Assembly: GCA_050872785.1 (NCBI GenBank)
Contig: JBNMHO010000004.1
Location: forward strand, 20,939 to 84,938
Origin: UBA7862 sp050872785
Lineage (GTDB): Bacteria > Bacillota > Clostridia > Christensenellales > UBA1242
Length of the DNA stretch: 64,000 nucleotides
Direction: 5' to 3'
The notes under the pieces are model-generated. The model did not search any database. It saw only the letters and a program-made list of their open reading frames with translations, and had not been told where the DNA came from. Below are positions 41,381 to 50,977 of the stretch, in pieces. Position numbers and translations under genes: made by a program. How positions within the stretch are numbered: position 1 is the first letter of the stretch; each line of letters begins with the position of its first letter.

Positions 41381-41701
41381 TTACATTTTTGCTTCAATGG
41401 CGGAGATTATTTGTGCTTTTTGGCGAAGTCCAACAAGTCTGTCCACTTCTTCCCCATTTTTGAAGATAATCATTGTAGGCACGCTCATAACGCCAAATTG
41501 TTTGGCAATATCCATGCCTTCGTCAATGTCAAGTTTATATATTTTTGCTTTGTCGCCAAGTTCTTCTTGAGTTGTTTCAAGAATAGGTGCAAGCATTTTG
41601 CAAGGTCCGCACCAAGTGGCATAAAAATCCACCAAAACAAGGCTCTTTGCGTCTTTTATTGTTTTTTCAAAAGTTTCATTGTTCAAATGTTCAAGTTCCA
41701 T
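41381..41701 (-). CDS. trxA: Thioredoxin
   Basis: 106 residues. The redox motif is CGPC at 31-34 (YATWCGPCKML), with the conserved cis-Pro in GVMSVPTMIIFKNG. The ATG with AAAGGAG upstream gives MELEHLNNETF. Reduces protein disulfides in the cytoplasm. Single-gene unit with its own promoter and terminator. Confidence 0.96.
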   Translation of the reverse strand: MELEHLNNETFEKTIKDAKSLVLVDFYATWCGPCKMLAPILETTQEELGDKAKIYKLDIDEGMDIAKQFGVMSVPTMIIFKNGEEVDRLVGLRQKAQIISAIEAKM

Positions 41702-41727
41702 TTTTTCTCCTTTCAATTTTCAGAAAG

Positions 41728-41756
41728 ATTTTAGCACTTTATAAAATTTTTGTCAT
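41728..41756 (-). promoter_or_regulatory. Promoter of trxA
   Basis: Minus-strand ATGACA, 17-base spacer, TAAAAT. Confidence 0.6.
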
Positions 41757-41769
41757 GCTAATTTATCTA

Positions 41770-43080
41770 TTACAAGAAATATTTTCTTAAATCATGTTCT
41801 TTATCAAAGTTTTCAAAGGCTTTTTTGACATATTCTTTGTCAATGACCACTTGTTTTGGCTCGCCACCAGCATTAAAACTTACATCTTCAAGCAGAAGTT
41901 CCAAAACTGAATGAAGGCGTCTTGCCCCCAAGTTTTCACTTGTTTCATTTTCTTCTTCGGTGTATTTTGCAATTTCTTTCAAGGCGTCTGTCTTAAATAC
42001 AAGGTCAACTCCGTCAACTTTCAAAAGTTCCTTGTATTGAAGTGTCACTGCATTTTTTGGTTCGGTTAAAATTTTGTAAAACTCTTTTGCAGTCAAATTG
42101 TCAAGGTCAACCCTTATTGGGAAACGTCCTTGAAGTTCTGGAATAAGGTCTTCCACTTTTGAAACATGGAACGCACCCGCTGCGATGAAAAGAATATAAT
42201 CTGTTTTGATTATGCCATATTTAGTGTTGACTGTGCAGCCTTCGACAATTGGAAGAATGTCCCTTTGCACGCCCTCTCGACTGACTTCTGGACCATTGCT
42301 TCTGCCCGAACTTCCTGCAATTTTGTCAATTTCGTCAATAAAGATAATGCCCTCTTGTTCTGCACGTCTGACGGCTTCAGATTTAACTGTTTCAATGTCG
42401 ATAATTTTGTCACATTCTTCTTGATTTAAAATTTCTCTTGCTTCACGAATTGTAAGTTTTCTCTTTTTCTTCTTGGCTGGGAAAATTCCGCCCATAAGTT
42501 CGCCAAAGTTAATTTCCATGCCCGCCCCTGGCATCATTTCAAAAGATTTTGGGGCTTCTGCAACGTCCATTTCAATAAACTCATCATCATATTTGCCGTC
42601 TTCAATGCCCTTTTGAATATGAGTTTTTAGGTCTTCCTCATTGGCAGTTGCGTCAATGGTTGCTTTCTTTATTGGATAAAGATATTCAAAAAGTCGTTTG
42701 TTGACATTTGGAGCAACTTTTTCCACCACTTCATTATATTTTTCGTCTTTTACAAGGCGAAATGATGCTTCAACAAGGTCACGCACCATGCTTTCAACAT
42801 CTCTGCCCACATAGCCCACTTCTGTGTATTTTGTGGCTTCAACCTTTATGAAAGGGGCCTTGACAAGTTTTGCAAGACGTCTTGCAATTTCCGTTTTGCC
42901 AACTCCAGTTGGACCTTTCATAATGATATTTTTTGGTGTAATTTCTTCTTGCATTTGCTTTGTAAGTCTGCTTCTTCTGTATCTGTTTCTAAGTGCAATG
43001 GCAACAGCCTTTTTTGCGTTGTCTTGACCTATGATATATTTGTCAAGTTCGGCAACAATTTCTTTTGGTGTATAGTTCAT
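41770..43080 (-). CDS. hslU: HslU (ClpY) ATPase of the HslUV protease
   Basis: AAA+ unfoldase. 436 residues: MNYTPKEIVAELDKYIIGQ start, Walker A GPTGVGKTEIARRLAK, the pore-loop GYVGRDVES, Walker B IIFIDEIDKIAG, and the arginine/sensor region ELQGRFPIRVDL. The C-terminus EHDLRKYFL is the tail that docks into HslV. It starts directly after the hslV stop codon. Confidence 0.97.
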   Translation of the reverse strand: MNYTPKEIVAELDKYIIGQDNAKKAVAIALRNRYRRSRLTKQMQEEITPKNIIMKGPTGVGKTEIARRLAKLVKAPFIKVEATKYTEVGYVGRDVESMVRDLVEASFRLVKDEKYNEVVEKVAPNVNKRLFEYLYPIKKATIDATANEEDLKTHIQKGIEDGKYDDEFIEMDVAEAPKSFEMMPGAGMEINFGELMGGIFPAKKKKRKLTIREAREILNQEECDKIIDIETVKSEAVRRAEQEGIIFIDEIDKIAGSSGRSNGPEVSREGVQRDILPIVEGCTVNTKYGIIKTDYILFIAAGAFHVSKVEDLIPELQGRFPIRVDLDNLTAKEFYKILTEPKNAVTLQYKELLKVDGVDLVFKTDALKEIAKYTEEENETSENLGARRLHSVLELLLEDVSFNAGGEPKQVVIDKEYVKKAFENFDKEHDLRKYFL

Positions 43081-43617
43081 TTAAACCTCCTCCACAGTTA
43101 CATGCCCGTTTGTAAACACGCATATATCGCTTGTAATTTTGAGTGCTTTAAGTGCAATTTCTTTGGCACTTAGGTCTGTGTTTTCAATAAGCGCACGGGA
43201 GGCTGCAAGAGCATAAAACTCGCCACTTCCAATGGCCGCCACCCCATACTCTGGTTCAAAAACGTCACCATTCCCAGACACATAAAGCAAGTTGTCTTTA
43301 TCTGCAACAAGCATAAGAGCGTCAAGTTTGCGGACATATTTATCGTCCCTAAACCCTATTGCCAGTTCCACTGCACTTCGCATAAGATTTCCACTAAATT
43401 TTTGCAAAAGTTCCTCAAATTTTTGTGACAAGCTGAAAGCATCAGACGCACTGCCCGCAAAGCCAATGACGACCTTTCCCCCAAAAATTCTTCTAACTTT
43501 TACAGCGTTGTTTTTGACAATAAACTTTTCGCCAACAGTAACTTGTCCGTCACCGGCTATTGCAGTTTTGCCATTTCTTTTTACAGCCACGATTGTGGTG
43601 CTTCTCATTCCTTCCAT
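43081..43617 (-). CDS. hslV: HslV (ClpQ) peptidase
   Basis: Proteasome-like N-terminal threonine peptidase. 178 residues; MEGMRS is a short propeptide before TTIVAVKRNGKTAIAGDGQ, so T7 should become the nucleophile after processing. AAGGAG lies six bases before the first ATG. Other signatures are GFAGSASDAFSL and GVAAIGSGEFYALAAS. Three bases from trmFO. Confidence 0.95.
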   Translation of the reverse strand: MEGMRSTTIVAVKRNGKTAIAGDGQVTVGEKFIVKNNAVKVRRIFGGKVVIGFAGSASDAFSLSQKFEELLQKFSGNLMRSAVELAIGFRDDKYVRKLDALMLVADKDNLLYVSGNGDVFEPEYGVAAIGSGEFYALAASRALIENTDLSAKEIALKALKITSDICVFTNGHVTVEEV

Positions 43618-43620
43618 AAT

Positions 43621-44934
43621 TTACTCCTTATCTATAATTTTTACAGCATTGTCTATTTCTTCAAGCGAACGAGCAACAATTTTTTCTCGCTTTAACTTGT
43701 TATCTTTAATTTTTTCGCCAAGTGGGCTGACAATTCCAAAGTTAGAATTCATTGGCTGAAAGTTCTTCTGTGGACAAGTGGTTATAAAGTTTGTAATCGC
43801 CCCCATAATTGTATTTGACGAAAGAGTTACAAGTGGCTTGTTTTTTAAGTAAAGATAAGCATTTATTCCACTCAGCAACCCACTCATTGTGCTTTCCACA
43901 TATCCCTCAACTCCACTAAGTTGCCCCGCTATAAACAAATCTTCTCTTTTCTTTGTTTGAAATGTGTTTTTCAAAACTTGTGGAGCATTTATGTATGTGT
44001 TTCTATGCATAACTCCATATTTCACAAACTTTGCATTTTCTAGTCCTGGGATAAGTGAAAACACTCGTTTTTGTTCTGGGAAAAGCAAGTTTGTTTGAAA
44101 GCCAACAAGATTATACAGCCTTTTATCCTTGTCCTCTGGTCTTAGTTGCACAACAGCATAATATTTTTCTCCCGTTATAGGGTTATCCAGTCCAATGGGT
44201 TTTAACGGCCCAAATCTCAGACTATCCTCTCCCCTTTGAGCCATAACTTCAACAGGCATACAGCCTTCAAAAATTTCCTTCTTTTCAAAGTTTTTAAGTT
44301 CCACTCTCTGTGCAGAAATAAGTTCCTTATAAAACTTCAAATATTGTTCTCTGTTCATTGGGCAGTTTATATAATCGCCGTCACCCTTGTCATATCGGTC
44401 TTTTATGTAAGCCTTTGTCATATCAATGCTATCTCGCTCTACAATAGGGCTTGAAGCGTCATAAAAGGATAAGTTGTCTTGCTCCAAAAAATCCTTTAAA
44501 CTTTGACTAAGTTTGCCAGTTGTAAGTGGCCCCGTTGCGATAATTGTAAGCCCGTCTGGGATATTTTCTATTTCTTCTGTAACAAATTTTATGTTGGATA
44601 ATTTTTTTATTTCGTCAGTGACCATTTGCGAAAACTTTTCTCTATCCACAGCCAAAGCATTGCCCGCTGGCACACGACAAGCATTGGCACATCTAAGTAT
44701 CAAACTATCAAACTTCTCCATTTCCGCTTTAAGCAACCCCGAAGCAGTGAAAATATCCATTGATTTAAGGCTGTTTGAGCAGACAATTTCTGCAAAGTTT
44801 TCGTTTGAATGAGCGGGAGTAAACTTGTTTGGTTTTATGTCATAAAGTGTGACGAATACGCCCCTTTTTGCCAGTTGCCAAGCGGCTTCGCACCCAGCAA
44901 GTCCCGCTCCCACAATATTTACAGCATTATTCAT
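43621..44934 (-). CDS. trmFO: Folate-dependent tRNA (uracil54-C5)-methyltransferase TrmFO
   Basis: Makes ribothymidine 54 in tRNA with methylene-THF and FAD. 437 residues from MNNAVNIVGAGLAGCEAAW, containing the FAD-binding GAGLAG motif; CSNSLKS, CRVPAGNALAVDRE and FIAGQLSGVEGYVES are family blocks. The ATG chosen has GAAGGTG five bases upstream and overlaps the topA end by eight bases. Confidence 0.95.
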   Translation of the reverse strand: MNNAVNIVGAGLAGCEAAWQLAKRGVFVTLYDIKPNKFTPAHSNENFAEIVCSNSLKSMDIFTASGLLKAEMEKFDSLILRCANACRVPAGNALAVDREKFSQMVTDEIKKLSNIKFVTEEIENIPDGLTIIATGPLTTGKLSQSLKDFLEQDNLSFYDASSPIVERDSIDMTKAYIKDRYDKGDGDYINCPMNREQYLKFYKELISAQRVELKNFEKKEIFEGCMPVEVMAQRGEDSLRFGPLKPIGLDNPITGEKYYAVVQLRPEDKDKRLYNLVGFQTNLLFPEQKRVFSLIPGLENAKFVKYGVMHRNTYINAPQVLKNTFQTKKREDLFIAGQLSGVEGYVESTMSGLLSGINAYLYLKNKPLVTLSSNTIMGAITNFITTCPQKNFQPMNSNFGIVSPLGEKIKDNKLKREKIVARSLEEIDNAVKIIDKE

Positions 44935-47038
44935 TTTCACCTTCATTTGTTTTTTCTGGTTGCTTTGTTTCTTTCTTTTCATAATCGCAAGCCTTGTTTG
45001 AACATTTGTAATAATTCATAGTTTTGCTTTCTTTTACTGTTAAGAAACTCTTACACTTTGGACAAGCAATGTTTGTTGGCTTGTCCCAACTTGCAAATTT
45101 GCACTCTGGATAGCCCACACAGCCATAGAAAATCTTTCCGCCATGAGTTCGCCTTTCCACAACATCTTTGCCACATTGTGGGCATTTGCAAACGGGTGGT
45201 TTTGGCTGATTTAAGCTGACGATGTTTTTGCATTTTGGATAATTTGGGCAAGCGAGGAATTTTGTATATTTTCCCTCTCTCACCACCATTTTTGCCCCAC
45301 ATTTGCTACAAACAACATCACTAACTTCTGGCGCGACTGACATTCTTTTTGACTCCCTATAAGCAAAAATCACCTCTTGTTCAAATCCTGCGTAGAATTT
45401 GGAAATGACATTTTGCCATGACTCTTCGCCGTCTGCAATTCTGTCAAGCCCGTCTTCCATTTCGGCAGTAAAAGACACATTCATAATATCTGCAAAATAT
45501 TTTTCCAAAAACTCTGTGACCGTTATTCCAAGTTCAGATGGTTTCAAATACTTCCCGTCTTTGACCATGTAAGTTCTATTTAAAAGGGTCATAACAGTTG
45601 GAGCATAGGTTGCTGGTCTGCCGATGCCCTTTTCTTCCATTGTCTTAATAAGACTTGCTTCTGTAAATCTTACTGGTGGTTTTGTAAACTTTTGCTCTTT
45701 CGTAATCTTATCTACATTGAGTTTATCTTTTTCGTTAAGTTTTGGAAGTTTGCTTTCGCCCGAGTCGTCTTCTTGTTCTTCAAAAACTTTATATGCCCTA
45801 GTCCAGCCAGCGAAAATTGGGGTTCTGCCCGTAGCCTTAAAGCCAAGTGCGCCAGCAGAAATTCCGACTGATTGAGAATCATATGTTGCTGGGGTCATTT
45901 GACTTGCAACAAAACGTTCATAAATAAGTTTGTATAATTTGTAGTTGTCGGCAGACATATAGGACTTCACAGACTCTGGCGTTCTATCTAGGCTAATTGG
46001 TCTTATTGCCTCGTGAGCGTCTTGAGCGTTCTTTTTGGCTTTGAAGACATTGTAAGTCTTTGGAGCATAATCCTCGCCATAATGCGATACAATGTAGTCC
46101 TTTGCTTTGGCTTGTGCTTCTGGAGAAACACGAGTGGAGTCTGTTCTTATATATGTTATAAGAGCGGTCTTTCCTTCTGAGCCAAGTTCCACGCCTTCAT
46201 ACAATGCTTGGGCGCTTTTTGTTGTTTGCGAAATGCTCATGCCAATTTTGTTAAGCGCATCTTGTTGCATTGTGCTTGTGATAAATGGAGGTGGTGGAGT
46301 TGACTTTGTTACGCTTCGCTTAATTTCTTCCACAATAAATTGTTGCTCTGCAAGATATTTAACAACATTTTCCGCTTGTTCAGCGTTGTCTGGGACAAAT
46401 TTTTTGCCAAGTTTTGTGGCAAGACTTGCCTTAAATTTTGTGCCGTCTTTTTCAAGAAAAGCACAAATTGGCCAATATTCTTGTGGCTTGAAGTTTACAA
46501 TTTCTTTTTCTCTATCCACAATCAGTTTCAGTGCCACACTTTGCACACGTCCAGCACTAAGATTTGGCTTAATCTTTTTGCAAATAATTGGCGAAACTTT
46601 GTAGCCCACCAATCTATCTAGGACACGTCTTCCTTGTTGAGCATGCACCAAATCCATGTTTATTTTTCGTGGGTTTTGCACGGCCTTATTCACAACAGAC
46701 TTTGAAATTTCGTTAAATTCAATTCTGCATGGCTCGCTTTCTGGGATATTTAAAATGTGTTGAATGTGCCAAGAAATAGCCTCTCCTTCTCTATCAGGGT
46801 CGGTTGCCAAAAGCACACAATCTGCTTTTGCTGCTTTGTTTTTTAGTTCTTTTATAATTGTTTCTTTGCCTGGCATAATTTCATATTGTGGCTCAAAATT
46901 CTTGGAAACATCAACGCCAAGTGTTTTTTCTGGCAAATCACGCACGTGGCCTTTTGTGGCGACAACGTCATAGCCTTCGCCAAGATATTTTTTAAGAGTT
47001 TCTCTCTTTCCTGGACCTTCAATAATAACTAACTTCAT
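44927..47038 (-). CDS. topA: DNA topoisomerase I
   Basis: Relaxes negative supercoils. 703 residues. The Toprim domain begins KLVIIEGPGKRETLKKYLG and has DPDREGEAISWH; the catalytic tyrosine is Y296 (TYIRTDSTR); SAGRVQSVAL is also present. Three C-terminal four-cysteine zinc ribbons follow (CSKCGAKM, CPQCGKDV, CPKCKSFL starts), ending in a Lys/Glu tail. Confidence 0.97.
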   Translation of the reverse strand: MKLVIIEGPGKRETLKKYLGEGYDVVATKGHVRDLPEKTLGVDVSKNFEPQYEIMPGKETIIKELKNKAAKADCVLLATDPDREGEAISWHIQHILNIPESEPCRIEFNEISKSVVNKAVQNPRKINMDLVHAQQGRRVLDRLVGYKVSPIICKKIKPNLSAGRVQSVALKLIVDREKEIVNFKPQEYWPICAFLEKDGTKFKASLATKLGKKFVPDNAEQAENVVKYLAEQQFIVEEIKRSVTKSTPPPPFITSTMQQDALNKIGMSISQTTKSAQALYEGVELGSEGKTALITYIRTDSTRVSPEAQAKAKDYIVSHYGEDYAPKTYNVFKAKKNAQDAHEAIRPISLDRTPESVKSYMSADNYKLYKLIYERFVASQMTPATYDSQSVGISAGALGFKATGRTPIFAGWTRAYKVFEEQEDDSGESKLPKLNEKDKLNVDKITKEQKFTKPPVRFTEASLIKTMEEKGIGRPATYAPTVMTLLNRTYMVKDGKYLKPSELGITVTEFLEKYFADIMNVSFTAEMEDGLDRIADGEESWQNVISKFYAGFEQEVIFAYRESKRMSVAPEVSDVVCSKCGAKMVVREGKYTKFLACPNYPKCKNIVSLNQPKPPVCKCPQCGKDVVERRTHGGKIFYGCVGYPECKFASWDKPTNIACPKCKSFLTVKESKTMNYYKCSNKACDYEKKETKQPEKTNEGENE

Positions 47039-47080
47039 TTAAACCTTCTTTAATTATCATTTTGTTTTGCAACTTGCCTA

Positions 47081-48172
47081 TTATTTTAAGAAATACACAT
47101 TTCCCGCAAGTTTTTTTATTATTCCACGAATTGTCAGCATTGTCAACAAACTATTAAGCCTTTTTGTTTCAATATGCGACAAATCGACAAGTTCTTGAAA
47201 AGTCTTTTCACCAGAACGCAAGAGTTCAATCACCACTTGCTCGTCCATAGACACATTTTCGCAAGTCTTATCCTTTGTCACATCACGCAACTTTCTATCG
47301 CCTATTATGTCCCTTATGTCGCAAACAGCCTTTGCTTGTCCGTTTGAAATCATCCTATTTGTGCCAACACTTGCAATGCTAAACACACTGCCTGGCACGG
47401 CAAAAACGTCTTTGCCATAGTCAAGTGCATAATTCTTGGTGTGCAACGCTCCAGATTTTTCACCCGCTTCAACAACCAAAATTCCGCTGCTTAGTCCTGC
47501 AATAATTCTATTTCTTATTGGGAACATATATGCTTCAGCACGTCTAAGTGGTCTTGTTTCAGAAAGCACAAGCCCGCCAGACTCAACAATTTTCTTTGCA
47601 AGGTCTGTGTTTGTTGCTGGATAAATTTCATCAATTCCGCCCGCCAAAACTGCTATAGTTTGACCGTGATAGTTGAGTGCATTTTGATGAGCGTAAGTGT
47701 CAACCCCACTCGCCAAGCCACTTACAATAACATATCCCGCATCGACAAGTCCATGGCAAAACTTTTCCGTTGCCATTTTGCCATAACTTGTTATGTGCCT
47801 TGTGCCAACAATGCCAAAGCAATCATCCTTCATAAGTTTTGGGTTGCCCTTATAGTAAATAACAAATGGTGGAGTGTCAATATTCCTTAAAGACTTTGGA
47901 TAGTCAATGCTTTCTATTGTAATTGCCGAAATTCCAAGTGAATTTAATTTTTCAATAACTTTATCCGCAAACTTTTCTCCCACTTCTCTATACAAAATTT
48001 GACTTTCCTCTGGTGACAAAATCTTTTCTATTTTATCCTTAATTCTCACCACAACTTCCCAGTCCAAAAAGTCGCCTGCATTTGCAACAAGTTTTAATAG
48101 TTTTCCCTTTTTGGAATATGTGGCAAAGTCAAAGTTATCCAGCCACAATATCGCTTTCTCGTTTCTATCCAT
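47081..48172 (-). CDS. dprA: DNA-processing protein DprA
   Basis: Loads RecA on incoming single-stranded DNA in transformation. About 363 residues. The Rossmann-like core has GTRHITSYGKMATEKF, VSGLASGVDTYAHQNAL and AVLAGGIDEIYPATN; a winged-helix domain closes the protein (TFQELVDLSHIETKRLNSLL). Several ATGs lie near the start; the one preceded by GAAGGAAAG (48172) fits best, while 48208 has no ribosome-binding site. Confidence 0.92.
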   Translation of the reverse strand: MDRNEKAILWLDNFDFATYSKKGKLLKLVANAGDFLDWEVVVRIKDKIEKILSPEESQILYREVGEKFADKVIEKLNSLGISAITIESIDYPKSLRNIDTPPFVIYYKGNPKLMKDDCFGIVGTRHITSYGKMATEKFCHGLVDAGYVIVSGLASGVDTYAHQNALNYHGQTIAVLAGGIDEIYPATNTDLAKKIVESGGLVLSETRPLRRAEAYMFPIRNRIIAGLSSGILVVEAGEKSGALHTKNYALDYGKDVFAVPGSVFSIASVGTNRMISNGQAKAVCDIRDIIGDRKLRDVTKDKTCENVSMDEQVVIELLRSGEKTFQELVDLSHIETKRLNSLLTMLTIRGIIKKLAGNVYFLK

Positions 48173-48256
48173 CATCTTTCCTTCAATTTCTAAATCTAAT
48201 CCCTGCATAATTTTTTTTAAAGATAATAATAAATCTATCTACTAAATTTATATAAA

Positions 48257-48322
48257 TTTTATTATTTTTGCTAAATTTTTATCAATTTTTGCCACTTTTT
48301 GCTATATTTTTGGCACTTTTTT
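48257..48322. repeat. Helically phased A-tracts upstream of dprA
   Basis: T-runs (A-tracts on the gene strand) begin at 48257, 48265, 48276, 48286, 48296, 48307 and 48317, that is every 8-11 bases. Units resemble TAGCAAAAA. Phased A-tracts bend DNA. Confidence 0.6.
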
Positions 48323-48328
48323 AACAAA

Positions 48329-49867
48329 TTAAGTCCAATACTTTTCGTCAAGACTTCTATAATTTATGGCTTCCACCAAGTGGTCTGTTTGGATATTTTC
48401 ACTGCCGTCAAGGTCGGCAATGGTTCGTGCCACTTTTAAAATTCTGTTATAAGCCCTTGCTGTAAGTTTTAAACTTTCAAACGCTTGCTCAAGGAGCATA
48501 TTGCATTCGTCATCAAGTTTGCAATATTTCTTTATCATTTCTGGTCGCATTTTGCTATTGCTAAACACGCCTGTGCCAGCAAATCTTTCCAGTTGAATTT
48601 TCCTTGCTCTGTCCACACGTTCCTTTATATTTTTGGAACACTCCTCATTTGAAACGGTGCTTATGTCGCCATATGTAACGCCGTCAACTTCAATATACAT
48701 ATCAATTCTGTCCATCAAAGGACCGCTAAGTTTGCCAAGATATTTATGAATTTGCGAAGGCGAACACTTGCAAGGTTTGGTTGTTGAGCCATAGTTGCCG
48801 CATGGGCATGGGTTCATGCTTGCAATAAGCACAAAGTTTGCTGGATATTCCACCGATTGCATGTTTCTTGAAACGGTTATAACGCCGTCTTCAAGAGGTT
48901 GTCTTAAAGCTTCTATTGTGTGTCTTGGATATTCTGGCATTTCGTCAAGAAACAAAACCCCATTGTGTGCAAGGCTTATTTCCCCTGGTTTAGCCTTTGC
49001 CCCGCCGCCAGTTAAAGCGACAGTTGTTGCCGTGTGGTGAGGAGACCTAAATGGTCTTTCGGTCAAAATTCCCGTTTTGCTGTCCAGAGTTCCCGCAACA
49101 CTGTGAATTTTTGTAACTTCCAGTGCTTCTTCAAATGACATATCTGGAAGAATACTTGGAAACGCCTTTGCGAGCATTGTTTTGCCACTTCCTGGTGGTC
49201 CAATGAGAATGACATTATGCCCGCCCGCTGCGGAGATTTCTAATGCACGCTTTGCACTTGCTTGTCCTTTAATTAGGGCAAAATCACCTATTGCTTTTGC
49301 TTGTTGTTTTACAAGTTCATAACTCACATTTTCAACGGGAGCAATTTGCCTTGCTCCGCTTAAAAACTCAACAACTTCTTTAAGATTGTGAACGGGATAA
49401 ACTTCCACCCCTTCAATAAAACCCGCTTCTGCCTTATTTCCATATGGAATGACAATTTTCTTTATACCCAAGTTTCTTGCTGTTATCAAAATTGGAAGCA
49501 CGCCTTTAATTTTTCTCAGACTTCCGTCCAGTGACAATTCGCCAATAAAAGACAACTCGTCAAGCACTTCTTTTGCCACTTCAACTTGATTTGTTGCACG
49601 CAAAATGCCAACGGAAATTGGGAGGTCATAAAGTGAGCCTTCCTTTTTTGTGTCCGCTGGGGCAAGATTTATTGTCACTTTTTCAATAGGGCTTCTGAAA
49701 CCTTGATTTTTAATTGCAGAGATAACCCTTTCCTTGCTTTCCCTAATTGAAGTGTCGGCAAGTCCAACAACGTCAATGCCAGGAAGTCCACGAGAAATAT
49801 CCGTTTCCACCTTTACAAGATAGCCATTAAGCCCAACAAGTCCGAATGAGTTTATAATTGATAGCAT
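48329..49867 (-). CDS. comM: ComM/YifB family Mg-chelatase-like AAA+ ATPase
   Basis: Branch-migration helicase in natural transformation in species studied. 512 residues: N-terminal Lon-like domain (GLPGIDVVGLADTSIRESKE), Walker A GPPGSGKTMLAKAFPSILP, FRSPHHTATTVALTGGG, FLDEMPEYPRH, a cysteine cluster CPCGNYG with CKCSPSQIHKY, and the C-terminal domain. With dprA next door it suggests competence-related DNA handling. Confidence 0.95.
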   Translation of the reverse strand: MLSIINSFGLVGLNGYLVKVETDISRGLPGIDVVGLADTSIRESKERVISAIKNQGFRSPIEKVTINLAPADTKKEGSLYDLPISVGILRATNQVEVAKEVLDELSFIGELSLDGSLRKIKGVLPILITARNLGIKKIVIPYGNKAEAGFIEGVEVYPVHNLKEVVEFLSGARQIAPVENVSYELVKQQAKAIGDFALIKGQASAKRALEISAAGGHNVILIGPPGSGKTMLAKAFPSILPDMSFEEALEVTKIHSVAGTLDSKTGILTERPFRSPHHTATTVALTGGGAKAKPGEISLAHNGVLFLDEMPEYPRHTIEALRQPLEDGVITVSRNMQSVEYPANFVLIASMNPCPCGNYGSTTKPCKCSPSQIHKYLGKLSGPLMDRIDMYIEVDGVTYGDISTVSNEECSKNIKERVDRARKIQLERFAGTGVFSNSKMRPEMIKKYCKLDDECNMLLEQAFESLKLTARAYNRILKVARTIADLDGSENIQTDHLVEAINYRSLDEKYWT

Positions 49868-49896
49868 AATTCACCAACCTTAAAAATCTAAACTTT

Positions 49897-49925
49897 AGTA
49901 TATAATAAATGTTAAATTTGACCAA
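49897..49925 (-). promoter_or_regulatory. Promoter of comM
   Basis: Minus-strand TTGGTC, 17-base spacer, TATACT, 30 bases before the ATG. Confidence 0.6.
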
Positions 49926-49986
49926 ATGATTTACGCAATAACTGCCAAAATTTTTAAAAATCATTCAAAATGTGACTTATGTTGTC

Positions 49987-50012
49987 ACAAAAAAAGTGAA
50001 TGGCATCACTCC
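49987..50012 (-). terminator. Terminator of the plsX-rnc-smc-ftsY operon
   Basis: Minus-strand AGTGA, six-base loop, TCACT, then TTTTTTT; the stem includes the ftsY stop codon. Short stem, so moderate strength. Confidence 0.55.
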
Positions 50013-50905
50013 AAAATGCCATCCACAAATGAAGTTGGGTCAAAAATTTCAAGGTCGTCAATTCCCTCCCCAACGCCAACAAAATACACTGGAACTTTTA
50101 TTTCTTCTTGAATTGGGAAAACAATTCCACCACGGCTTGTGCCGTCAAGTTTTGTAAGAACTATGCCGTCAATGCCAACTGCGTCTTTGAATGATTGAAC
50201 TTGGACAAGAGAGTTTTGACCAATGGTTGCGTCAAGAACAATAAAGTTGAGTTTCATTGCATCTGGAAATTCTCTATTCTCAATTCTCGAAATTTTTTTA
50301 AGTTCTTCCATTAGGTTGACCTTTGTGTGCAGTCTGCCCGCTGTGTCAACAATAAGGACATCCGTCTTTTTTGCCTTTGCACTTGCAATGCCGTCATATA
50401 CAACGGCAGAAGGGTCTGCCCCTTCGCTGTGCTTAATAATCTTAACACCGGCTCTGTTTGACCATTCGTTAAGTTGTTCGGCAGCAGCGGCTCTGAAAGT
50501 ATCTCCCGCCACAAGCGATACACTTTTGCCTTGTTTTTTGAAGAAATTGGCAAGTTTTCCTATGGTTGTAGTTTTCCCAACGCCATTTACACCAACAATA
50601 GTGATTATAAGTGGATATTCAAACTTCTGTGGCTGTGTTTCAAGCAAAATTTCTTTCAAAATTGCCTTAAGTTCCACCCTTGCTTGCTCTTGTTTTACAA
50701 TATGCTTTTCTCGAAGTCTATTTTTGAGCGAGGAAATAATTTTTTCTGTTGTTTCCACACCCATATCTGAACTTACAAGTGCAAACTCAAGTTCGTCATA
50801 AAAATCTGTGTTTATATCTCCACCACGAAAAACACTGTTGAGTTTTGTGATAAGAGCGTCTTTTGTCTTTTTAAGTCCGTTTTTAATTTTGGAGAAAAAT
50901 CCCAT
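50006..50905 (-). CDS. ftsY: Signal recognition particle receptor FtsY
   Basis: SRP receptor GTPase at the membrane. 299 residues from MGFFSKIKNGLKKTKDAL; G1 GVNGVGKTTTIGKLA, AGDTFRAAAAEQL, VDTAGRLHTKVNLMEEL, TKLDGTSRGG. The short N-terminal acidic region is typical of Gram-positives. The ATG at 50905 has an AAGGAC site; a longer frame reading lacks one. Downstream of smc by 72 bases. Confidence 0.96.
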   Translation of the reverse strand: MGFFSKIKNGLKKTKDALITKLNSVFRGGDINTDFYDELEFALVSSDMGVETTEKIISSLKNRLREKHIVKQEQARVELKAILKEILLETQPQKFEYPLIITIVGVNGVGKTTTIGKLANFFKKQGKSVSLVAGDTFRAAAAEQLNEWSNRAGVKIIKHSEGADPSAVVYDGIASAKAKKTDVLIVDTAGRLHTKVNLMEELKKISRIENREFPDAMKLNFIVLDATIGQNSLVQVQSFKDAVGIDGIVLTKLDGTSRGGIVFPIQEEIKVPVYFVGVGEGIDDLEIFDPTSFVDGILE

Positions 50906-50977
50906 GTTATGCTTGTCCTTTTTTTGTCGAATTTTGTCATTTTGGCTAAAATGCAAGAGGAAAAGTCCCCTTGCACA

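Noticed and set aside
41082..41570. Plus-strand open frame with a repeated peptide (SQKFHFVATFGNP)
   Set aside because: It is produced by the tandem 48-bp hairpin repeat and then runs antisense through trxA; no ribosome-binding site.
43081..44934. Missing xerC between trmFO and hslV as a deletion scar
   Set aside because: The three-base junction is clean and many Bacillota lack xerC here; no remnant is visible, so nothing supports a recent loss.
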